Assembly (NCBI RefSeq): GCF_017591425.1
Contig: NW_024464918.1
Span: forward strand, 12,088,001-12,152,000
Length of the DNA: 64,000 nt
Reading direction: 5' to 3'
From: Ochotona curzoniae
Taxonomy: Eukaryota > Chordata > Mammalia > Lagomorpha > Ochotonidae
In this document: one piece after another, positions 12,206 to 20,995 of the stretch
How the letters are laid out: every line of letters starts with the position of its first letter
Numbering within the stretch: the first letter of the stretch is position 1
Position numbers and translations under genes: made by a program
The notes under the pieces: model-generated
The model's input: the letters and a program-made list of their open reading frames with translations, nothing else
Database searches by the model: none
What the model was told of the DNA's origin: nothing

Positions 12206-12349
12206 CAGAGAAAACCTCGGAACCCTGCACCCACATGGAATACCCGGAAGAGGCTTCTGGCTTGTAGTTTGGATTGGCTTAGCTCCAGTAGTTGCAGCCA
12301 CTTGAAGAGTGAACCAATGGATGGGGGTCTCTCTATTTCCTTCTCTCTT
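12205..12349 (+). mobile_element. CSINE 3'-half fragment inside the composite element
   Basis: 'aaccctgcacccacatgg', 'acccggaagaggcttctgg' and 'gtgaaccaatggatgggg' are CSINE 3'-half sequence. It differs at many positions from the same region of the outer SINE (10,940-11,090), so it is a separate copy rather than a long target duplication. It lies antisense to the poly(A)-tailed composite. Confidence 0.75.
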
Positions 12350-12423
12350 TAAATCTGCCTTTCCAATAAAAGCAAATAAATCTTTTTTAAAAAAGAATAC
12401 AGGACTGCAAGTTTGGAGCATAG

Positions 12424-12720
12424 TACCTCTCTCCTATTTCTCCCTCCTCATCTTCTTCCTCTCATTCCTTTTTCTAATCTTCTGGAATCTTCCTATCTTC
12501 TAGTTACTTTTCTTCCCTGCTTTTCTCTCCATTGCTGTTTATCCACTCTGTAATTTTACCCCACCATTCATTCTATGCCTATCCTTCGCCTCTTCCTCCT
12601 TCCCACTGTCCTTCCTCCTTTCTGCCTCCCTTCTTCCTCCCTTCCAGTTCCTTTGCACCCCCTCCGTTATTGCCTACTACCCCTCTCTCCTCTCTCACCT
12701 CTGCCCCTCATTCCCTCCCA
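12424..12720. repeat. Polypyrimidine (CT/CCTT) tract
   Basis: Almost 300 bases of C and T on the plus strand, with mixed 'cctt' and 'ctcc' units. The open frames at 12,532-12,778 are proline/serine/leucine-rich readings of this tract and are not genes. Confidence 0.85.
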
Positions 12721-13800
12721 AATCATAATTGAGTGCCAATTGTGCACTGGGGACTATGTAAACCCTAGGACTATATAGATAAACTTGAGATTGGGTATAG
12801 GGTTTCTTGCAAATTGAAAAATTTTCCCTTCACTTTATTTTAAATGCATTTGAGCAAGTCCAGTCTAATACTTTTATCAGAGAATAATTCAGTGTGAAAT
12901 TTCTTTGGAAAATCACATCCTTTATCCAATTTAGATAAGCAAAAGTACTTTTTAGATCCCAGCAGGGCACCGCACAAATCATTCTAAATTATTGAAAAGT
13001 TTCCTGAAGCAGTCTATGCTCTATTTATTGATTTCAACAAAGAAAATGGACCTCAAAGTTTCCAGCATAATATTTCGGGCCATGTGGGATCTTTCTCACA
13101 GGTTACATCATTTAATCTGACTGCCCAGGCTGAAAGACAGAGCAGTTTGTAAGGAAGAACCCATGAGTGAGATTAGGCAGTTGATGTCACACCAGCGAGG
13201 TCACCTTGGCTGCTTAACTTTACTTCTCAGAGATACTGATTCTGCTTCTGTAAAGTGTAAGTGACTGTGTGTACCCGCAGAGGGCCGTGACAAGGAATGA
13301 CACCGTGTAGGCAGGTGTCATTTTTCACCATGGCTTTACATATGCAATAGGTATAAAAGAAAAGATAACTGCACCATTATGAGCATAACTCAGGAGAAAG
13401 AAACCCATATTCATACCACGCCTGCCATATGTCAAGGATTGTATCACCGGGCTGGGCCAGACTATCATGATAAATTGATCTCCCAGGATGTAATGGCTCA
13501 CACACAGTAGATACTCATTTATCACTTTTCTAAGAGCAGGTGGATGCGTTCCCTTGGCAGTTAGCTTTCGTCTTTGTGGGAATTTTGCTTCCCTAGTTCC
13601 TTCTTTCCTGTGGTTTGGGTACCCAGCGTGGTCGCATGTATTCAGTTGACAAAGAGAAAACTAGGAACTCATCCCTTCCTCCTGGCCTGAAAACCAAGAA
13701 CAATGTATACCCATATTTACCATTATTGAGAGAGGGTGACAGCGGGAAGAAGGAAGGATAGTTATGAAGAGGTAGGCAGTTCTTAGAAGAACAGCAAAAA
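12720..13800. other. Unassigned non-coding sequence
   Basis: Unique DNA, AT-rich at first. No repeat, exon or RNA gene recognised. Confidence 0.4.
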
Positions 13801-14290
13801 TTAATGAACGCTGTCTAATATGACAACTTTAAAATTATTGGATCACTTAAATCTTTGAGGGAAGTATTGTCATCTCTATCTTATTAATTAAGAAATTTCA
13901 GGCCCAGTGTGATAGCATAGTGGTTAAAATCCTCACCTTGCACGCGCCACGATCCAATATGGGCACCAGTTCATATCCCAGCTTCCAGCCCTGCTTCCCA
14001 CCCAGCTCCCTGCCTGTGGTCTGGGAATGCAGTCAAGGATGGCCCAAAGCTTTGGGACCCTGCACCTGTGTGGGAGACCGGGAAGAGCTCCTGACTCCTG
14101 GCTTCAAATTGGCTCAGCTCCAGCCATTGCAGTCACTTGGGGAGTGAACCATTGGACAGAAGATCTTCCTCTCTGTCTCTTTTTCTCTCTATGTATCTGT
14201 ATTTCCAGTAAAAATGAATAAATCTTTAAAGAAAAAGAAATTTCAAGATAGTTTGTAAGAACCTCTAAGTCACAGGGCTCCACATCTGTG
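13800..14290 (-). mobile_element. MIR SINE interrupted by a CSINE
   Basis: The left part (13,830-13,900: 'ggatcacttaaatctttgag', 'gtattgtcatctct') and right part (14,235-14,290: 'gtaagaacctctaagtcaca', 'gggctcc') are consecutive pieces of a reversed MIR. The CSINE inserted between them at 'aagaaatttca'. Confidence 0.65.
13901..14234 (+). mobile_element. CSINE, full-length younger copy with target duplication
   Basis: It begins 'ggcccagtgtgatagcatag', carries the pol III-type head, 'cttgcacgcgcc', 'gtcaaggatggcccaaagc' and 'tgtgtgggagacc', and ends 'aatgaataaatctttaaag'. An 11-bp duplication 'aagaaatttca' lies at 13,890-13,900 and 14,235-14,245. The frames at 13,920-14,221 are SINE readings. 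Confidence 0.95.
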
Positions 14291-15152
14291 TTTCTTAGTT
14301 CATTGCTAACTCCAATATTTCCATTTCCACCTTCCTATAGTCTTATGAAGCATAATCCTACTCTTCGCTGTTAGAGTGGATTATCCTCACAAAGCACTCT
14401 CCCAAAAAGTACCTACAAGGTAATACAGCCGGGGCTTTCTGAGAACATCACAGCATCTGGCAACCCTGAGTTTCCTGCAGAAAGATGGACACTTGCTCTG
14501 GCTTTGCATGCATTTGTTGTGATATGTGCCTTCTGGGACTGTCACCACTGTTCCCTTCCTGTCCAATTCATTCATGCCCAGCTTGACTCACTGACATCAT
14601 CTATGCAGACTGTAAGCGTTTGAATCTATCTCCTCTGATTTATTATGTTATTTCCTGACAAGGAAAATCAACAGTTTTCTCTACTAGCTCTTGGTAATCA
14701 TGAGATAAAAAAAAATGCTTCTATTTTGAATTGTCATATGAGACTCTCAGATTTTGTTTCTTGTACCTCAGCTGATTATTCTCATCCCTTGCTCACAAAA
14801 GAATTGGAATGCATTCCCCTGCAGGCTGGGTCACGGGGGATGGCCATGGAATGAATGTTCCTCCTTTGATAGATTTTGTGTCTTTTTCCCTGATTTCTCT
14901 TCTTCCATGAACAGATGTACACTACTCAGTCTTCCACCAACAGCAGGTTTGCTTCTATCTCTTCCATCCATCGAATCAATGCTTCAGCTATTGATCAGTG
15001 GAGTCCAGTGAATATTTGACTCTCTGTTCTCAAGAGTAAAGTTCAGTAAAGAACCTGAAAAACAAGAGGAGAACTGACAGAGCAGATGGGCATTGATTAG
15101 AAGGCAGGAGGGCAGCATGAGCCAATAATCTGTTTCTGCTAAACCTGAAAAT
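14290..15152. other. Unassigned non-coding sequence
   Basis: No gene or repeat recognised. Frames at 14,387-15,172 on both strands lack domains. Confidence 0.4.
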
Positions 15153-15388
15153 CGGCTGCAGCAGAGTAACAAGTTGGCTCAATGCCCTTGTCCCATACTG
15201 GAGTGCATGGGTTCAATCCTGACTCCGCTTTGACTTCCATTGCCTGTTAAAACATACCCTAGGCTCAAGTGATTGGTTTCCTGCCATGTCAGGGAGACCT
15301 GGATTATAGTCTTGGCTTCAACTTTAGCCTCATCCAGCCTCAGTAATTATGGACATTGGGGACTGTATCAGTGGTAATTCATTCTCAG
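15152..15388 (+). mobile_element. CSINE, older subfamily
   Basis: 'tcggctgcagcagagtaaca' head, 'catgggttcaatcctgact', 'ttcctgccatgtcagggag' and 'atggacattgggg' follow the older CSINE order. It runs into a very long pyrimidine tail. Confidence 0.7.
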
Positions 15389-15575
15389 TTTCTCTCTCTC
15401 TCTCCCTCCCTCCCTCTCCCCTTCCCCCTCCCTCCCTCTCTTACTCTCATTCTCTCTCACTCACTCATTTTTCCTCTTTTCGCTTTTCTCCCTCCCTCCA
15501 TCCATTCATCCCTTCCTCCCTCCCTCCTTCCCTCCCTCTCTTTCTCCTCTCTCTCCTCTTTCTCTCTCATATACA
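15389..15575. repeat. (CT)n / (CCCT)n tract at SINE tail
   Basis: Nearly pure pyrimidine on the plus strand with 'ctct' and 'ccct' runs. It probably expanded from the CT-rich 3' region of the adjoining SINE. Two overlapping serine/proline/leucine frames (15,349-15,685) are artefacts of it. Confidence 0.9.
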
Positions 15576-15719
15576 CTCACATAAAGCAAACATTCTGTTC
15601 TTCAAATTTGGTTGCCACTGTGCAGCCTGAGCCATGGCACCTAGGAGGGTGGGGATTATATGACCCAATCAGTCATTACATTTAACATTTTAACTAAGTG
15701 TCATAATACTCCAACCCAT

Positions 15720-16971
15720 AGCCAGGTTTTTGGTTGACATATGGTGACTTGTCGTATAGATAATATTCACAGATTTCTCAGTTTTTAATTTTTTATTATT
15801 TGAGTTTTCCCAAGAATATGATTTTTAGAAATAATTGCTTCACTAGCTCTACTTTCTACCACCTATTGGAATATTCATTCAATTTTTTTGTACTCTGACA
15901 ATTGAGTCCTTATTTAAAACTATTTTGTTAATATTAATTGCATTTTCACCTGTTTTCTTTCATATAACTTTTAATCATGGTAGAAATACTTAACATGAGA
16001 TTTCCCTGCCTAACAAAATTTTAAGTGCATAATACATTGTAACCTGTTAAGTGCACTCTTGAATAGCAGATCCCTAGAATTTATTCGTACTTATCTTTCA
16101 TGACCAAAACTTCTTACCCAGTGAATGGTGGCTCTGTTTTCTTTTCATCTCAACCTTCCACTGTCCCCTTTTTACTCTCTGATTCTGTGAGTTTTACTAT
16201 TCTTGATAGCACATATAAGTGTGTATCATGCAGTATTTGTCTTTTCTGTGGCCCACTTCCTGTTTCATGGTGTTCTCACAGTTCATCCTTGTTGCCACAT
16301 ATGGCAGCCTCTCCCTTTGTAAAGACTGAACAATATTCCATGCAATGTGCATATCGCATCTTCTGCACCCATTCATCTGCCTATACATACCTTGCTGTGA
16401 ATAATGTCTCAATTAACATAGCAGCATGTATATATCTTTTTGAAATCCTAAAATTAACCATCCTGAAAATATAACCAGATGCGAGGTGGGTATCGCATGC
16501 TGGTTTCCTGAGTTTTGAAGAACAATTTTGGGGACTGTACCTCGTTACACTCCTAAGAGTGTATAAGTGTTTGCTTTCCTCCACATCCTCTCTCATGAGT
16601 AGCTTTCCTTTGTTTGGAAGCAACCTTCCTTTCAGGTCTGAAGTTGCAAGTCATTGTGATTTAAATCCTTTGGTGTTTTTTCATTTGTTTGTTTTTGTTG
16701 GTTTTGATATTGAGATATAAGAGTTCTTTACACATTTTAGATATTTATCAGATATATATACGTGGTTTGAAAATATTTACTGCCATTCTATAGGTTGCCC
16801 TTTCACTCAGTTGCTTATTCCCCCTGCCATACAGGTTTTGGCTTAATGGTTTGTTACTTAACTGATTTGTTTGGTTGCTGGTACTTTTGGTATCTGGCTC
16901 CTGAAATCCTTGCCATGCTCACACAGCTTTCTCCTATGCTTTCTAATGGGGTTCTTAAAGTTTGAGGTCTT
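15720..16971 (-). mobile_element. L1 3' end (ORF2 C-terminus and 3' UTR), old
   Basis: The minus-strand frame at 16,197-16,412 reads like the L1 ORF2 C-terminal region ('MNGCRRCDMHIAWN', 'KDKYCMIHTYMCY', compare the usual 'HDSTYMRYLK' end). On the plus strand, 'ttgctgtgaataatg', 'tttactgccattctataggt' and 'ctgaaatccttgcca' are the familiar reverse complement of mammalian L1 ORF2. The left 3' UTR limit is uncertain. There are many frame breaks and no activity is possible. Confidence 0.85.
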
Positions 16972-17080
16972 TGCTCAATAGTGAAATAGTAAAGGCATGT
17001 CCTCTAAGACCTGAAATGGGACAAGGATGTCTACCCTGACAGTTAGTCCATCCACTATTCAGTTATTGGTTATAATTATG
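16972..17080 (+). mobile_element. Inverted L1 ORF2 segment (twin-priming product)
   Basis: 'gctcaatagtgaaatagtaa', 'ggcatgtcctctaagacc' and 'gacaaggatgtctaccct' match L1 ORF2 in sense orientation, in the region encoding the 'RQGCPLSP' reverse-transcriptase motif. The neighbouring L1 is in antisense. The junction is near 16,971. Confidence 0.6.
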
Positions 17081-17199
17081 TAGAAGGCACACCTTCTCAT
17101 AAATGATGACTCATTAGTCTTGACAGTATGACTGGTTGTGACAGTGACAGGTTAACAAAAGCAACACGAGCAGTAACTTCGCATGAGTTTGCATGTTTA

Positions 17200-17450
17200 A
17201 GCTAATTCTCATTCATGTACATCACGATCATAAGAATGACATGTCTCAGTTCATCAGTGCACATGACTCAGAAGTTGGGTGAAAGGACTGTGGAGCAGAA
17301 CAGCTCCAGCCAGCCCACAGAACCTCGGCCTGGAGCAGGGCTTCCTTGGCTGATTGGCAAAGCGTGAGCCTGAGCGTGTACTTGGTACATATTTGGTATG
17401 GTCCTAGGATTTGGGGGGATTGTTTGTTATGCAGCTGTATTTGACTAACA
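17200..17450 (+). mobile_element. Possible MLT/MER-type LTR relic
   Basis: 'ccagcccacagaacctcg', then 'ggattgtttgttatgcagc' and 'gactaacaca' resemble the end of an old mammalian LTR or LTR-like repeat ('tttgttacgcagcaatagctaactg'). No internal retroviral sequence is visible. Confidence 0.35.
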
Positions 17451-17785
17451 CAACATAGTATATATTATTCTAGAAAATTTCCATCTACAAATAGGAACAA
17501 AACCCTTTACTTTTATGACTTCACTGTAAGAGAAAATAAAATATAATTATAAATTTTAAACAAGAAAGTATCCACAGAATTACAAATAATATGCGACAAA
17601 AGCAGAAAATAACAACTGATGCTCTACAAATATTCTTGACCAAAAGGTAGAATTTTTTTTTCTGGTTCTTCAAGGGCTCAAGGGGTTAAACCACAAAAAG
17701 AATCAGAAGGAAGGATATTGCACACACGCATAGCAGCATGTACAAAGATGTATGAACATTTCTGCTTTGGGGGAATTGTAATGGT
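17450..17785. other. Unassigned AT-rich sequence
   Basis: No gene or repeat recognised. There is an oligo-T run near 17,652. Confidence 0.4.
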
Positions 17786-17811
17786 GTTTTGTTTTGTTTT
17801 GTTTTGTTTTT
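17785..17811. repeat. (GTTTT)n microsatellite
   Basis: Five 'gtttt' units, directly visible, just left of a MIR relic. Confidence 0.9.
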
Positions 17812-17819
17812 GATATACC

Positions 17820-17920
17820 TGGTTTGCAAATGAGAAAATGAGAGGGCTGCCCAAATCACATAGATAGGAAGTGACAGAAGTAGGTTCAAGGAACTGGAGT
17901 CCTCTGATCCCAGTAGAAAA
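17820..17920 (-). mobile_element. MIR SINE remnant
   Basis: 'gcaaatgagaaaatgagagg', 'gctgcccaaatcacatagat' and 'aggaagtgacagaagtagg' are the reverse complement of the MIR core and 5' half. Confidence 0.75.
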
Positions 17921-18084
17921 GCAGAAGTGGAAAATCAGCTTGTTATTGCAACTGAGAATAACTGCAAAGACATTAGAGGAGGCAACAAATGAAGTAAGTA
18001 CATACCTCCTAGCAGTAATTATTGCCATTATTATCATTGTAACAAAGCCAGAACAACCACTGTCTTAAAAGTTGCAGTGTTTCT

Positions 18085-18330
18085 AATAAGTGCTATTCAT
18101 TGCATACTTATCTAGTGATAGGTTCTAAGTGCTTTCTATAAAGTATCCATTTGTGCACAACAATAAGCCAATGAGGAAAGTATCATTATCCCAATTAAAC
18201 AAGCCAATACAAGTAAGGAATGGAGAAGCTATGCCACTTTCACAGAGTTAGTGAAAGAACACAAAAATGTTCGAGAATGTCTTAGGAAGCCAACCTGCAA
18301 CTACAGAGCTACACTTCATCAAAAGTAAGT
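18085..18330 (-). mobile_element. MIR SINE remnant
   Basis: 'tctaagtgctttctataaag', 'gccaatgaggaaagtatcat' and 'tatcccaattaaac' follow the reversed MIR 3' half, continuing to 'actttcacagagttagtg'. Confidence 0.65.
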
Positions 18331-18831
18331 TCTTCTCTGAAAACTTTAAAAACACCCTTGCCCAAGTCCTGCCCACACTAAGTTAGGACCTCTGATAATG
18401 AAGTCCTAGGCATCAAACCACCTTAAAATGTCCCAGGTCATTTGTTAGTGCCTTAAGTATTAACAGGCATAGTCAGGGCAGCAGTGGGAAGAAGCAGGTG
18501 GACGGAGTATACTCTGAATAATAAGGAAACAAAACCACCATAAAAATCCTACTAGAAGCAAAATGGGGCAAAACTGACCTATAAGCTTATGTCAATTGTG
18601 AAATATTGGAAGTAATTTATTGAAAAAGGAAATACTCTGATGGAAGAAAATTTAAAATAGTCCACAAGGACATCATTGACCCATATTATAGATAATGTGA
18701 TATTTCAATAATACTAAATAGCACATGGATATTTCCTAGGAAGAGGAAGAAAGGAGATATGAGAGATTCGTTAATCTTTTCTGGGCTGATTCTGACCAGA
18801 AATTTTGAAACGATTTGGGTTAGATTTGATT
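18330..18831. other. Unassigned non-coding sequence
   Basis: Unique sequence. No gene or repeat recognised. Confidence 0.4.
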
Positions 18832-19164
18832 TTTTTTCTTTTATTTTTAAGATGTATTTAGTTTTTTTTATTGGAAAAGCGGGTATACAGAGAGGAAGAT
18901 CTTCTGTCCAATGGTTCACTCCCTAAGCGGCTGTAACAGCTGGAGTTGAACCAATCGAAAGCCAGAAGCCAGGAGCTTCTACCCGGTCTCCCATGTGGGT
19001 GCAGGATCCCAAAGCTTTGGGCCATCCTTGACTGCATTCCCAGACCACAGGCAGGGAGCTGGGTGGGAAGCAGGGCTGGAAGCTGGGATACGAACCGGTG
19101 CCCATATGGAATCCTGGCGCATGCAAGGTGAGGACTTTAACCACTATGCTATTACGTGCGGCTC
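18832..19164 (-). mobile_element. CSINE, full-length younger copy
   Basis: Reverse copy with tail 'ttttatttttaagatgtatt', then 'gaagatcttctgtccaatgg', 'ggtctcccatgtgggtgc' and a 5' end at 'attacgtgcggctc'. A near-perfect target duplication is seen: 'tagatttgat' (18,821-18,830) against 'agaatttgat' (19,165-19,174). The frames on both strands are SINE readings. Confidence 0.93.
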
Positions 19165-19870
19165 AGAATTTGATATTTTCAAACTTCACCTTCTGAATTG
19201 TATTGGATTGCTTGTCTCAGATACCTGAAACCTGCACATTTTACTAGCTCCTCATTGCAATGATCACCCTGCTTCAAATTGATCTCAACCACATTTGTTC
19301 TCCTGTAAAACTTCTCATGGAAACTGGATGTAGACTGAAAAACTTTCTCAGCACTACACAAATCCTGAGAGGCAGTCAGCTCTGGTGTGGGAATGGACAT
19401 TGATGGAATAAGATCAGTTGGTTAAATAACATGTTTCTGAGATGGTAGAGCAACTTTATCCCCAACTCAGTTTGAATAAGAGCAAGAACCTACTGCTGTA
19501 TGCAAATAACTATCCTGCCTCCTCTATGTTTAATTATGCCTTAAATCTTTCTCTTTCAAAAAATTATCTTACAAAGGATTTATATTTTTCCTCTCCATTT
19601 ACCAATCCAGATTTTGTATGTCCATATTTCCTTATCCACTAAATTTCTTTGAAGAGTTTACTGGCTGTTGGTCTAACCTCACATGATAGAAAATAAAGAC
19701 CCTCACACACATTCCTTCTTTCATAAAAATCCATATGCAGGTGCAGCGCAAATTTGATCCTTTTCAAAATACCATTAATTGCAGGGTACCTAATGCTTCC
19801 CTGATTAGGCAAATGATGCAGGAGCGTAAAACATAGGAATTGGATAGAAAATTATCTCAGGTTTATATTG
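19164..19870. other. Unassigned non-coding sequence
   Basis: AT-rich. No gene or repeat recognised. Confidence 0.4.
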
Positions 19871-19930
19871 AGATTTATTTATTCAACCAACAAACATTTT
19901 CTGAACATGTACCCTGTACTAAAAGTGTAT
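19870..19930 (+). mobile_element. Ancient repeat fragment ('attcaacaaatatttactgag' type)
   Basis: 'ttattcaaccaacaaacat' followed by 'ctgaacatgtaccctgtac' matches a very common old mammalian repeat motif. The family is not resolved by eye. Confidence 0.4.
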
Positions 19931-20100
19931 GCAATCTGGAATAGAGATCAACAAACTATTGACCATGAGCCAAAGTTGGCCCAATTCCTATTTTGCTAAG
20001 CCAAATGTTTTGAAAACATAGCTTTGCCGATTGAGGTACATATTATCTATTACTATTCCCATGCTATAATTGCAGAGTTTCATGGCCCTAACCCAAACCA
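19930..20100 (+). mobile_element. hAT-type DNA transposon relic
   Basis: 'gatcaacaaactattgacca', 'gagccaaagttggcccaatt', 'catagctttgccgatt' and 'ataattgcagagtttcatgg' follow the reverse strand of a common hAT-type MITE ('gtcggcaaactacggcccacgg...'). It is too diverged for terminal repeats to be paired. Confidence 0.5.
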
Positions 20101-20870
20101 CATGATTCATGAAGTCAAACCCATTTACTGAGTCTTCATAGAAAAAAAAAAATTAGGATCCTTGATCTAGAAAGGCTAAGTGAAATGAAGTGTGGCAGGA
20201 GTTATTATGGAATGCTACATGAGGTGTGCAGTATGGATCCCAATGAAGCAAGAGGTAATGCCTGGAAAGGTATCCAGGCAGAAAGACAGCACAGAGGAGT
20301 CCTATGTAGGGATAACAGAGAGCAAAACAGTCAGAGTCGTAAACAAGCTCGTGAGAGAACGTGCAGTAGTTGGGCACAGCTGACATTTAAGATATGTAAG
20401 TTCTGTGGAGCAGAGAGTAGAGTCAGTAGCAGGGGTCACCTTCAGGAAGATATGTGTACAAAGCTCAAGGCACTCTCTATGAGGCCCCAAAACCTCTGAA
20501 CCTCATATGTGGCCCATGCAGGCTGAAATCACTCATGGGAGTATCTGAGGCTCAGCTGTCATGATGCACATCATAACTTGAATTCTAAATTAGGCAGAGT
20601 ATGTTGAAAAGCAAGCACTTCTTTACCCTTATCACAGTTCAGGCCAACTGAGAAAACAGCAAAGAGGATTTTTCAGGGTTCTGTGGGAATAGATGATCAA
20701 GGAGACTGGTTTAATTTGAAGGAGTTGAAAAAGATGTCCCCAGAAAGTGACATTGAAAGCAACGGTCAAAGAATTACAAGAGAACTTTCTTAACATTTCA
20801 AAGTCTGCAAAAACTAAGTTATTCCAAAAATGTTGTTTCTCTCTAAAAAGTACCGTGGACTAAAATCTCA
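20100..20870. other. Unassigned non-coding sequence
   Basis: Frames at 20,153-20,499 on both strands overlap without recognisable domains. No repeat named. Confidence 0.4.
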
Positions 20871-20995
20871 TTAAATCCACCTTGTAAGATGGAAATAATG
20901 ATAGTATCCATCTTTAGGATTGCTCCTAAGACAGAAAAAATTATGCATAAGAAATGTTTGATTTAAGGGCTGGCACACTCTAAGCACACAAGAAA
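20870..20995 (+). mobile_element. MIR SINE remnant (3' half)
   Basis: 'cttgtaagatggaaataatg', 'atagtatccatctttaggat' and 'gctggcacactctaagcaca' match the MIR 3' half closely. Confidence 0.8.

Larger units (their letters stand above)
11091..12349 (-). mobile_element. Composite SVA-like retrotransposon insertion
   Basis: Read on the minus strand (5' to 3'), it has four parts: a reversed CSINE 3'-half fragment (12,349-12,205), a degenerate GC-rich repeat block (about 12,200-11,815), about 700 bp of unique sequence (11,815-11,106), and a 15-base poly(A) (11,105-11,091). It is flanked by a perfect 14-bp direct repeat (11,077-11,090 and 12,350-12,363). The order resembles hominoid SVA: reversed SINE, VNTR, unique 3' domain, poly(A). 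No open frame of note is present; the minus frames at 11,060-11,568 lie inside it and match no protein I know. It was presumably moved by L1 proteins, but the insertion site is not a canonical TT/AAAA. I do not recognise it as a named family. Confidence 0.65.
10788..12402 (+). mobile_element. Full-length CSINE split by a 1.26-kb insertion
   Basis: The SINE head starts at about 10,797 ('ggcccggagcagaagcctag') and runs continuously to its tail region at 11,090 ('taaatctgcctttc'). It resumes at 12,350 with the same 14 bases, then 'caataaaagcaaataaatc' and an A-rich end at 12,393. The SINE's own target duplication is visible: 'agaatacag' at 10,788-10,796 and again at 12,394-12,402. This pairing shows that both outer pieces belong to one SINE and that everything from 11,091 to about 12,349 came later. 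Confidence 0.8.

Noticed and set aside
12532..12778. Proline/serine-rich frames
   Set aside because: Readings of a polypyrimidine tract, as are those at 15,349-15,685 and 35,982-36,196.
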